Shown here: piece by piece, positions 1 through 5,465 of the stretch
Layout: every line of letters begins with the position of its first letter
Position numbering within the stretch: position 1 is the first letter of the stretch
Origin: an uncultured Atopobiaceae bacterium
GTDB lineage: Bacteria > Actinomycetota > Coriobacteriia > Coriobacteriales > Atopobiaceae
Direction: 5' to 3'
Length of the DNA: 6,241 nucleotides
Assembly (NCBI GenBank): GCA_947303905.1
Contig: CAMYZR010000096.1
Coordinates: forward strand, 1 to 6,241
Made by a program: the position numbers and the translations under genes
The notes under the pieces: generated by a model
Database searches by the model: none
Seen by the model: only the letters and a program-made list of their open reading frames with translations
Told to the model about the DNA's origin: nothing

Positions 1-2939
1 TTTACGGGAATGCGGCTCTGAGCAACTGGTTGGGCGGTGAATGGTCGGGCAGCCTTTGGACGGATTCGTCCGGGAGCGTCGGCCATGCGAGCCTCAGGCT
101 CTCCGAGGGGCGGACCGTCTATCTCAAGCTCCGGAGCGACCGAGATCGTGGCTTCTCCGGATCGGTGCGCGTGCGTATGGGCAAGGACCTCTGGCTGTCG
201 CAGTTTGGTCTCTCGGCGAAGACGATGCTCCATACCGGTGAGCCCCAGGCGCCGACGGTGAGCAATGAAAACGACCTCGTTGAGGGCGCTGACTACGAGC
301 TCTCCTATGCGGATGCGGACCAGCGGAAGCTCGAAGGAATGCCGTCGGACGTCGGAAGCTATTTTGTGATCTGCGAGGGCATCGGCGACTACGTGGGGAC
401 GGTCCTGCTGCCCTTCCGCATCGTCAATCAGCACGATCTGAGTTCAGGCACAATGACGCTCGACCACGACATCTCGGAGCCCTATGCGACGGACGGCTCT
501 CCTTTGAAGGTGACGGTTGCGGTCTACAGCGCAATTGAGGCTGAGCTGAGATTGGATAGCGACTATTCGCTGCATTTCGAGGATGAGGAGCGCAACCGGC
601 TATCGGGTGCTCCGACCAGCGCGGGAACGTATTACGTTGTTGCCGAGGGTATGGGTGACTACGAGGGCACGCTTGAGCAGGTCTTTACGGTAGTCGATGC
701 TCGCGACCTCGCTAATGCCCGCGTCGAGCAAGCGCGTCCGCTCGAGGCAAACGGCGAGTCGGTGAGCGGTGTAGCGCGAATCGTCGATGCCATGGGCAAC
801 GAACTCATCGAGGGCGAGCACTACCGGGCAGTCTCGTACGACTCATGGGATACGGGCGAGACAACCGATGAGGCGCCGAGTGTGGTAGGCCACTACAGTG
901 TCACTTACGAAGGCATCGATCCCTACTTTGGTAGCCGCAAACTGAGCTTCTCGATCGTTGAACCGGCTCCTAGGATGGGTCTCGTGCTGGGAGATTGCGT
1001 GTCTGCCGAGATGACTCCCTATGTGGTGGGCATCTTTACGGCGCCCATCGATGACCACTACGTCCTGTATGACTCGGGTGGCGGGGACACCCTCGGGGAG
1101 CTGTATGCCGACGCGACGCTTGCTACGCTGCTCGGCAGCGATGATGACGGTGGCAGCAACGGGCGCTCCTTCAGGATTGAAGCCGACCTTACGGCAGGCC
1201 AGACCGTCTACCTGCGTGTGCATCGGTATGACGAGAGAAACGGATCGACCAACATCTACGTTAAGAGCGACCACTGTCTGAGCGAGTTGGAATGGACCAA
1301 GGTGAGCACAAGCGACACGCGCTTCACCTACAACGGACAGCCCCTCGTTCCGCAGCCCATCGTGCGCGACAAGAGTGGCAAAGACCTCGTTGAGGGAGAG
1401 GACTTCGTGCTGGTGCGGGTCAGCAAGAGGAGCACGGAGGCAACGGGCCAAGTGACTTACAACGAGCTGGAGGATAATCCGACTGACATAGGTAACTATA
1501 GGGCTACTTACGAGGGCAGGGGTTCCTACCTGGGTACCTACAATGTCGACTTCGAGATTCAGCGGCGTCTTGTCATCGTCAACCCGGTAAATGCCACGAA
1601 GATCTACGGCACGACTGACCCCGAGCTGACGGTTGACTTTGGCGGCAGATTGGTCGAGGGCGACGAGCTGAGCTACACCCTTACGCGTGAGCCGGGGGAG
1701 GACGTGGGATCCTACGTCATCTCGGTGTCGGGGGAGCAATACCAGGGCAACTACAACTTGTCCTTCTCCAACACGGGGAAACTCACCATTACGCCGGCGA
1801 CGGCAGTCGTACGTGCACAGGCCGCTACGAAGGCGTACGGCGACCCAGATCCCGAAATGGCACGCGTCGAAGGGCTCGTGGGCAACGATACCGTGGACTT
1901 CGAGGTCACGCGTGAGCCGGGCGAGGACGTGGGGACCTATGCCATCATGGTCTCCGGTGCCTCCAAGCAGGGCAACTACACCGTGAGCTACGAGGGCGAT
2001 GCCGCCCTTACCATTACCAAAGCCGCTTCCGCATTGACAGCTGCAGCATCTAAGACCCAGCTTGCGACGACGTATAATCCGTCCGCGTCCGTGACGACTG
2101 CCGCGAACACGACGGTAAGGAGTGCCGTTGGTGCCGTGACCTATACCAACGTGAGTACCGATGCGACGGCGAAGGGATTCGTGGTCGACACCGTGACCGG
2201 TAAGGTGACGCTTCCCAAAGGTACGCGTGCCAAAACCTACACTGTGGCGGTCAAGGCGAGCGATGCGGGTGACGCGAATCACATGGCGGGCGCCGCAACG
2301 GTCTCGTACAAGATCGTTGTCGGCAAGGCGGCCAACACGTTGAAGGCAACGGCCACCAAGACCTCGCTATCCACGACATACAACGTCTCAAAGGCGCAGG
2401 TGACGGCGGCGAACGTGACTGTCAAAGGCGCTATGGGACCCCTGACCTACGCCAATGCGAGCACCGATGCGACAGCCAAGAGGTTCACCGTCACCGCGAG
2501 TGGCACGAGCGCCGGAAAGGTGAGCGTGCCCAAGGGCACGAAGGCGGGGACGTATAACGTCGCGATAAAGGTGACAGCAGCCGGCAACACCAACTATCGG
2601 TCTGCGAGCAAGACCGTCACGTACAAGATTGTGGTCAACAAGGCCGCCAATCCCATGAGCATCAAAGCGGTGACGAAGACAGCGAGCGTGACGAAGCTCA
2701 AATCCAATGCGGTGACCGTCGCGCGTCCGATGGACATCTCCAAGGCGCAAGGCAAACTGACCTATGTTAAGGCGAGCGGAAGCTCTGCGCTTACGGTTAA
2801 CAAAACGACGGGTAAGGTCACCGTCAAAAAGGGGACTAAGAAGGGCACCTATTCCATCAAGATCAAGGTGACTGCGGCGGGTAACGCCAACTACAAGAAA
2901 GCCACCAAGACCGTGTCTTGCAAGGTCATTGTCAAGTAG
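1..2939 (+). CDS. Large repeat-built surface/secreted protein (Ig-like + MBG domains), 5'-truncated
   Basis: The reading frame is open from base 3 to the TAG at 2937-2939 with no stop, so the gene begins upstream. A TTG at 30 is only a fortuitous start inside a domain; residues below are counted from it. Residues 1-55 and about 316-415 look like two copies of a PPC-like beta-sandwich (compare GRTVYLKLRSD and GQTVYLRVHRY). Four Ig-like modules end in a Y..-x-EG-x-x-x-Y-x-G motif at 111-124, 201-214, 289-302 and 490-503. Two MBG-type repeats follow (512-590, 591-665), then three Thr/Lys-rich repeats of about 100 residues (666-767, 768-872, 873-969). The protein ends CKVIVK with no LPXTG motif or membrane anchor. 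Such architectures are extracellular, usually adhesive or wall-associated. No enzymatic domain is visible in this part; one could lie upstream. The exact substrate or partner is unknown. A near-perfect hairpin lies 30 bases after the stop. Confidence 0.85.
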   Translation, partial: YGNAALSNWLGGEWSGSLWTDSSGSVGHASLRLSEGRTVYLKLRSDRDRGFSGSVRVRMGKDLWLSQFGLSAKTMLHTGEPQAPTVSNENDLVEGADYELSYADADQRKLEGMPSDVGSYFVICEGIGDYVGTVLLPFRIVNQHDLSSGTMTLDHDISEPYATDGSPLKVTVAVYSAIEAELRLDSDYSLHFEDEERNRLSGAPTSAGTYYVVAEGMGDYEGTLEQVFTVVDARDLANARVEQARPLEANGESVSGVARIVDAMGNELIEGEHYRAVSYDSWDTGETTDEAPSVVGHYSVTYEGIDPYFGSRKLSFSIVEPAPRMGLVLGDCVSAEMTPYVVGIFTAPIDDHYVLYDSGGGDTLGELYADATLATLLGSDDDGGSNGRSFRIEADLTAGQTVYLRVHRYDERNGSTNIYVKSDHCLSELEWTKVSTSDTRFTYNGQPLVPQPIVRDKSGKDLVEGEDFVLVRVSKRSTEATGQVTYNELEDNPTDIGNYRATYEGRGSYLGTYNVDFEIQRRLVIVNPVNATKIYGTTDPELTVDFGGRLVEGDELSYTLTREPGEDVGSYVISVSGEQYQGNYNLSFSNTGKLTITPATAVVRAQAATKAYGDPDPEMARVEGLVGNDTVDFEVTREPGEDVGTYAIMVSGASKQGNYTVSYEGDAALTITKAASALTAAASKTQLATTYNPSASVTTAANTTVRSAVGAVTYTNVSTDATAKGFVVDTVTGKVTLPKGTRAKTYTVAVKASDAGDANHMAGAATVSYKIVVGKAANTLKATATKTSLSTTYNVSKAQVTAANVTVKGAMGPLTYANASTDATAKRFTVTASGTSAGKVSVPKGTKAGTYNVAIKVTAAGNTNYRSASKTVTYKIVVNKAANPMSIKAVTKTASVTKLKSNAVTVARPMDISKAQGKLTYVKASGSSALTVNKTTGKVTVKKGTKKGTYSIKIKVTAAGNANYKKATKTVSCKVIVK
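1563..2024 (+). repeat. Two tandem MBG-type repeats inside the surface protein
   Basis: Residues 512-590 and 591-665 (counted from base 30) share the order K-x-YG-x-x-DPE, then EGDE/GND, then the block TREPGEDVG-[ST]-Y, then V-SG...QGNY, and finally L-TIT. This pattern is typical of MBG (mostly bacterial Ig) domains. The DNA for the TREPGEDVG block is 25/26 identical between the copies (1683-1708 and 1908-1933), which suggests a fairly recent duplication or conversion. Confidence 0.75.
2025..2936 (+). repeat. Three C-terminal Thr/Lys-rich ~100-residue repeats
   Basis: The copies span 2025-2330, 2331-2645 and 2646-2936 (102, 105 and 97 residues). Each opens just after a KA pair and contains a TY block, then GKV-[TS]-[LV] and P/K-KGT..-TY, then A-GN-x-NY (GDANHM in the first), and closes with a TV-SYKI/CKV-IV strand. 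This is a beta-sandwich repeat pattern seen in secreted proteins of Gram-positive gut and oral bacteria. By my count the net charge rises from about +6 to +13 to +20 along the three copies. Confidence 0.75.
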
Positions 2940-2969
2940 GATTGCCTCGCGTGTCCACTGGCGGCAGAC

Positions 2970-3007
2970 TGCAAGGGCCTCCATCCCGTGGGATGGAGGC
3001 CCTTGCA
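2970..3007 (+). terminator. Perfect GC-rich hairpin after the surface-protein gene (terminator-like, no T-tract)
   Basis: The arm 2970-2987 pairs without a mismatch with 2990-3007. Only GT separates the arms, so the innermost C-G pair must open to leave a CGTG loop and about 17 bp. Neither side is followed by a run of T, on either strand. Position just after a stop codon and strength suggest a factor-assisted or U-less terminator, but a protein-binding or RNA-processing role cannot be excluded. Confidence 0.6.
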
Positions 3008-3062
3008 AATGGATGAACAGCGTGTGGCAGTTTTCAAGCCTTCATGGGAAGAAGCTGTACCA

Positions 3063-3092
3063 TTGTTTAGGTCCTTATCCTGCACCTTTAAC
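3063..3092 (+). promoter_or_regulatory. Probable sigma-70-type promoter of the response-regulator operon
   Basis: A TTGTTT hexamer (3063-3068) is followed after 18 bases by TTTAAC (3087-3092). TAACCT at 3089-3094 is an alternative -10. Transcription would start near 3099, leaving a leader of about 15 bases with a weak GAGAG ribosome site (3103-3107) before the ATG at 3114. The match to consensus is moderate, and the call rests mainly on position. Confidence 0.35.
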
Positions 3093-3098
3093 CTAAAC
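3065..3098. promoter_or_regulatory. Perfect 8-bp inverted repeat overlapping the operon promoter (candidate operator)
   Basis: GTTTAGGT (3065-3072) and ACCTAAAC (3091-3098) are exact reverse complements separated by 18 bases. They overlap the proposed -35 and -10 boxes. Each half contains GTTTAG, which fits the GTTN[AG][TG] core of the recalled LytTR/AgrA-family site consensus. Classical LytTR sites are direct repeats, so the inverted arrangement is atypical. Autoregulation by the adjacent LytTR protein is an inference. Confidence 0.4.
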
Positions 3099-3113
3099 GA
3101 ACGAGAGCCGACC

Positions 3114-3833
3114 ATGATTACTGCAGCGCTGCTTGACGATAACGCCGCCTGGCTTGAGCGAGGAAGGCGAGCCCTTTTGGACTTCGCCCACGAACGCGGC
3201 GCGGAGATAGCCATCAGCTGTTATTCGTCAGCCCAGGAGATGCTGTCGCAGCAGCAGGTGGCCCCTGACGTGCTCTTCACTGACATCGAGCTCGGCGGGA
3301 AGGGCAATGGCATAGAGTTGGCCAAGGACATCAACGACACTTGGCCTTCGTGCTGCATCGTCTACGTGACCAACTATCTGGAATACGCGCTTGACGTGTA
3401 TGCGACCAAGCATGTCTGGTACATGCTGAAAAGCGACTTCGAACGGCGCCTGCCCGAGGTTTACGATAAGCTTGTCAGCCTTCTGGAGGATGGGAAGGCG
3501 CAATTCGTGGTACGGACGACCGACCGCCGTCTCGTTACCGTCCGTTGTCTCGATGTCGTCTTCATCGAGCGTCGGGGTCGGGTGACGATTCTCTCCATGG
3601 TTGACGGTCAACAGCTTTCGGTGCCAAATCGCCTGGTGGAGCTATTGGGCCATATGCCCGCCACGATGTTTGCGCGCAGCCACGCAAGCTTTGCTGCAAA
3701 TCTCTCCCATGTTCGGCAGGTGGGGAAGGACATGGCGGTGCTCGACAACGCAATGACGGTTCCCTTGAGCAAACGGTATGGCCCTGCCTTTCGCAATGCC
3801 TTCCTGACTTGGGCTGACTCCCATATGGTTTAG
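3114..3833 (+). CDS. LytTR-family response regulator (receiver + LytTR DNA-binding domain)
   Basis: A cytoplasmic two-component regulator of 239 residues, the normal AgrA/LytR-type length. The receiver spans residues 1-123 and has acidic pocket D8-D9, phosphoacceptor D57 in the FTDIEL motif, switch Thr86 in YVTN, and Lys106 in YMLKSD. The usual Pro after this Lys is replaced by Ser. The LytTR domain occupies about 128-237, with the recognisable FARSHASFAANLSHV block (186-200) and VPLSKRY (216-222). The ATG at 3114 was chosen because beta-1 of the receiver (ITAALLDD) begins directly after it. The frame is open further upstream (GTG 2988, ATG 3009), but those starts would add a non-homologous leader through the hairpin and promoter. 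The ribosome site is weak (GAGAG, 3103-3107). The sensor gene starts 12 bases after the stop, so they are very likely co-transcribed. Confidence 0.92.
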   Translation: MITAALLDDNAAWLERGRRALLDFAHERGAEIAISCYSSAQEMLSQQQVAPDVLFTDIELGGKGNGIELAKDINDTWPSCCIVYVTNYLEYALDVYATKHVWYMLKSDFERRLPEVYDKLVSLLEDGKAQFVVRTTDRRLVTVRCLDVVFIERRGRVTILSMVDGQQLSVPNRLVELLGHMPATMFARSHASFAANLSHVRQVGKDMAVLDNAMTVPLSKRYGPAFRNAFLTWADSHMV

Positions 3834-3840
3834 GGGAGGG
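3832..3840 (+). promoter_or_regulatory. Strong Shine-Dalgarno deciding the GTG start of the sensor gene
   Basis: AGGGGAGGG overlaps the TAG stop of the regulator gene and sits 5 bases before GTG 3846. The nearer ATG at 3842 lies in another frame, so the purine run supports the GTG start. Confidence 0.7.
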
Positions 3841-3845
3841 AATGC

Positions 3846-5135
3846 GTGATCGAAACCGTCAGCAGCATCATCAACTATGACATCATGGGCCTGTTTTGCA
3901 TGTATGCGACGCTGGCGTGCGTTCGCGAAGCCTACGAGCCAAAGCGTCGCGAAACGCTCGTCTATGTCATCTTTGCCTGCAAATTCACGATGGACGCCAT
4001 GCTGGTGCCTGTCGCCTTGCAACTCCCCCCGCTTCTTAGGGCGCTTGACATCGGCCGCACCCTTTTCCTGACGTTTCTCGCCACAAGGGAGGTGGCTGCC
4101 ATCTATGGCCTAGGTTTGCTTGAAAGCGCCATTTGGCTTGTCATGGCCAACATTCCCTTGAGTCTCGTCATGGGCGTCTCCTATCAGATTGGTCTCCTCC
4201 TGTTTGACAGACCGCCCGGAATGATCTACCTGACACCGCTCCACGCCTCCACATTTGCTTCGCTCGCTATCTTTGCCGTACAGGCGGCCCTGCTCAAGGA
4301 GCCGATCGCATGGGTCATCAAAGCGATCGGTCGTGCATCCAAGCGCTTTCGCACTTCCTATTTCACGTTGTTGCTTCTTGTGACAGCTGCGTTCTGCATC
4401 AGCACCTACACGCTGCTGAGAGACCTCTGGGTCAATGACATGCGCATCCTCTATTGGTGGATGTACCCAGTGGTAATGGCCAGCCTCCTTCCCATGGGGG
4501 CCTTCCTGTTTCTGCACGCCAGGGAGGCGCGTGCGCAGGCGCTTCTGGCCGAAGAGTGTCTGGCTCTGACTTCCTCTTGGGGAGAGAGGATTCGTCAAGA
4601 CTATGAGTCCATCAAGCGCGACAAGGCACTGTTTGACGGTCTTGACGAGAAGCTCTCGCATCTGGAGGAGTGTGCTGCGACCGCCTATGGCGAGCGCATT
4701 CGCCAGCTCAACGAGCGGTACGAGCTCATTGCTCATGGCACGTACTGCAGCGACGTGGCCGTCGACGCGATATTGAGCGCCCATGTTGCCCGTCTGCGGG
4801 AGCTCGGCGCGACCGCGCGTGTCTCGGTGGTGGCTCTGCCAGCGGATGTGTCGAGATGGGCTTCGCTGCTTCTCGCATTGCTCGATGCCGTGTCTGCGCG
4901 TGCGGCATGGTCGCGCAAGGCGATGGGTAGCGAGCTCGAGCTGAGGCTGCGTCCGTTGCATGATGGACTGCTCATTCATCTGGACATTCCCGCCTCATGG
5001 GGTAGGCTGAGGCTTCGACGTGTGCTGAGAGAGGCTGGCATCAGGGACGGCGTGGTCGCGCATGAGTACGTGGAGGGCGACCGAACCGTCGCGCTGATTC
5101 TTCTTGAGGGGGTGGACGCATGCTCATGCTCATGA
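3846..5135 (+). CDS. AgrC-like membrane sensor with degenerate histidine-kinase core (probable pseudokinase)
   Basis: A protein of 429 residues. Residues 1-225 hold about six or seven hydrophobic segments (near 8-25, 37-59, 63-79, 86-120, 132-151, 171-191, 202-224), as in HPK10/AgrC sensors. A helical linker (225-295) follows. Then comes a segment YCSDVAVDAILSAHVARLRELG (300-321), shown here as one motif, which matches the conserved stretch before the GHKL ATPase domain of AgrC-type kinases. The H-box is changed: R250-Q251-D252-Y253 stands where RHDY is expected, and there is no RHD/RHE motif anywhere in the linker. The N-box equivalent (LALLDAVSARA, 343-353) lacks the Asn residues of the usual GNLLDNAIEA. 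The G-box equivalent (GRLRLRRV, 386-393) lacks the GxGL glycines. It probably senses a signal at the membrane but should not autophosphorylate in the ordinary way. GTG start as judged by the Shine-Dalgarno site at 3832-3840. It overlaps the next gene by 16 bases. Confidence 0.8.
   Translation: MIETVSSIINYDIMGLFCMYATLACVREAYEPKRRETLVYVIFACKFTMDAMLVPVALQLPPLLRALDIGRTLFLTFLATREVAAIYGLGLLESAIWLVMANIPLSLVMGVSYQIGLLLFDRPPGMIYLTPLHASTFASLAIFAVQAALLKEPIAWVIKAIGRASKRFRTSYFTLLLLVTAAFCISTYTLLRDLWVNDMRILYWWMYPVVMASLLPMGAFLFLHAREARAQALLAEECLALTSSWGERIRQDYESIKRDKALFDGLDEKLSHLEECAATAYGERIRQLNERYELIAHGTYCSDVAVDAILSAHVARLRELGATARVSVVALPADVSRWASLLLALLDAVSARAAWSRKAMGSELELRLRPLHDGLLIHLDIPASWGRLRLRRVLREAGIRDGVVAHEYVEGDRTVALILLEGVDACSCS
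5106..5112 (+). promoter_or_regulatory. Shine-Dalgarno for the 82-residue gene, inside the sensor gene
   Basis: GAGGGGG lies 7 bases before ATG 5120. Two more in-frame ATGs follow (5126, 5132) in a tandem ATGCTC repeat, and the last forms an ATGA overlap with the sensor stop. Spacing favours 5120. Overlap and position indicate translational coupling. Confidence 0.65.
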
Positions 5136-5368
5136 CCTATGCGCTGTTTCTCGCCCTTGTCGTCGTCTTCGGGCTGACTGCGCTTCTCGTGCAACGTTAC
5201 GAGTACCAGCGTCGTCGTGCGGCCGAGGCGCACGAGGCCATGCGTCTTGTCGAGGAGTCGCTCGGGGAGAAGCTCCGCGTCATCAATGCCTATCGCCATG
5301 ACTTGGCTGACTTTATGCAAGGCATCGACCTGGAGCTTATACGGACGATGGAAGAGGAACGGGGCTGA
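5120..5368 (+). CDS. Small single-pass membrane protein with a kinase-like H-box (RHD) and no ATPase domain
   Basis: A protein of 82 residues. A hydrophobic segment (about 5-25) is followed by a basic stop-transfer patch (QRYEYQRRR, 25-33), so the tail should be cytoplasmic. Residues 34-55 are charged and helix-prone, likely a dimerising coiled coil. The tail then has YRHDLADFMQ (58-67), with R59-H60-D61, resembling the phosphoacceptor box of AgrC-type kinases and of Spo0B (RHD followed by a hydrophobic residue and a Gln further on). The protein ends about 20 residues later, so the second DHp helix and the ATP-binding domain are absent. It is the third gene of the regulator/sensor operon and overlaps the sensor gene. 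It may be a detached phosphotransfer or dimerisation module that complements the His-less sensor. Alternatively it is the remnant of a second kinase. I know no named family for it. Confidence 0.75.
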   Translation: MLMLMTYALFLALVVVFGLTALLVQRYEYQRRRAAEAHEAMRLVEESLGEKLRVINAYRHDLADFMQGIDLELIRTMEEERG

Positions 5369-5402
5369 TTGGCGGGCGCCCTGTCTTCAGGTTCCCCAAC
5401 GT

Positions 5403-5450
5403 CTGCCGATTCAAGTCCATTCGCTGGCCTACAATGGATGCTGCCGATTC
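5403..5450. repeat. 10-bp direct repeat flanking a -10 box upstream of the helicase
   Basis: CTGCCGATTC occurs at 5403-5412 and again at 5441-5450, starts 38 bases apart, within a 97-base intergenic gap. The pair brackets the TACAAT at 5430. It could be a regulator's double site; no known operator is recognised. Confidence 0.4.
5430..5435 (+). promoter_or_regulatory. Probable -10 box (TACAAT) of the helicase gene
   Basis: TACAAT differs from TATAAT at one base and would start transcription near 5442, about 24 bases before the ATG. No good -35 hexamer is seen at 16-18 bases upstream (CGATTC at the 17-base position), so an activator may be needed or the site may be fortuitous. Confidence 0.4.
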
Positions 5451-5454
5451 CGAC

Positions 5455-5460
5455 AAAGGA
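5455..5460 (+). promoter_or_regulatory. Shine-Dalgarno of the helicase gene
   Basis: AAAGGA lies 5 bases before ATG 5466 and supports that start for the helicase. Confidence 0.6.
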
Positions 5461-5465
5461 CTCAT

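Noticed and set aside
30..32. TTG at 30 as the true start of the surface-protein gene
   Set aside because: The same frame is open to base 3 and the upstream codons continue the beta-sandwich domain; there is no signal peptide, so the gene is cut by the window edge.
843..2282. 479-codon open frame on the minus strand opposite the surface-protein gene
   Set aside because: It lies wholly antisense to a clear repeat protein, its composition is Arg/His/Val-rich as expected for a mirror frame of high-GC coding DNA, and no domain is recognisable.
2988..3113. N-terminal extension of the response regulator from GTG 2988 or ATG 3009
   Set aside because: The frame is open, but the added residues run through the hairpin and the promoter/inverted repeat and precede beta-1 of the receiver, which starts right after ATG 3114.
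2940..3113. A small pheromone (AgrD-like) gene near the AgrC/LytTR-like pair
   Set aside because: No short frame with a ribosome site, amphipathic leader and Cys-containing peptide core was found in the two intergenic gaps.
4110..4979. 289-codon open frame on the minus strand opposite the sensor gene
   Set aside because: It is antisense to a protein with coherent membrane segments and an AgrC-like motif. No recognisable protein features.
5374..5381. GGGCGCCC palindrome after the small gene as a terminator
   Set aside because: An 8-bp self-complementary word with no loop and no T-tract; common by chance in GC-rich DNA.
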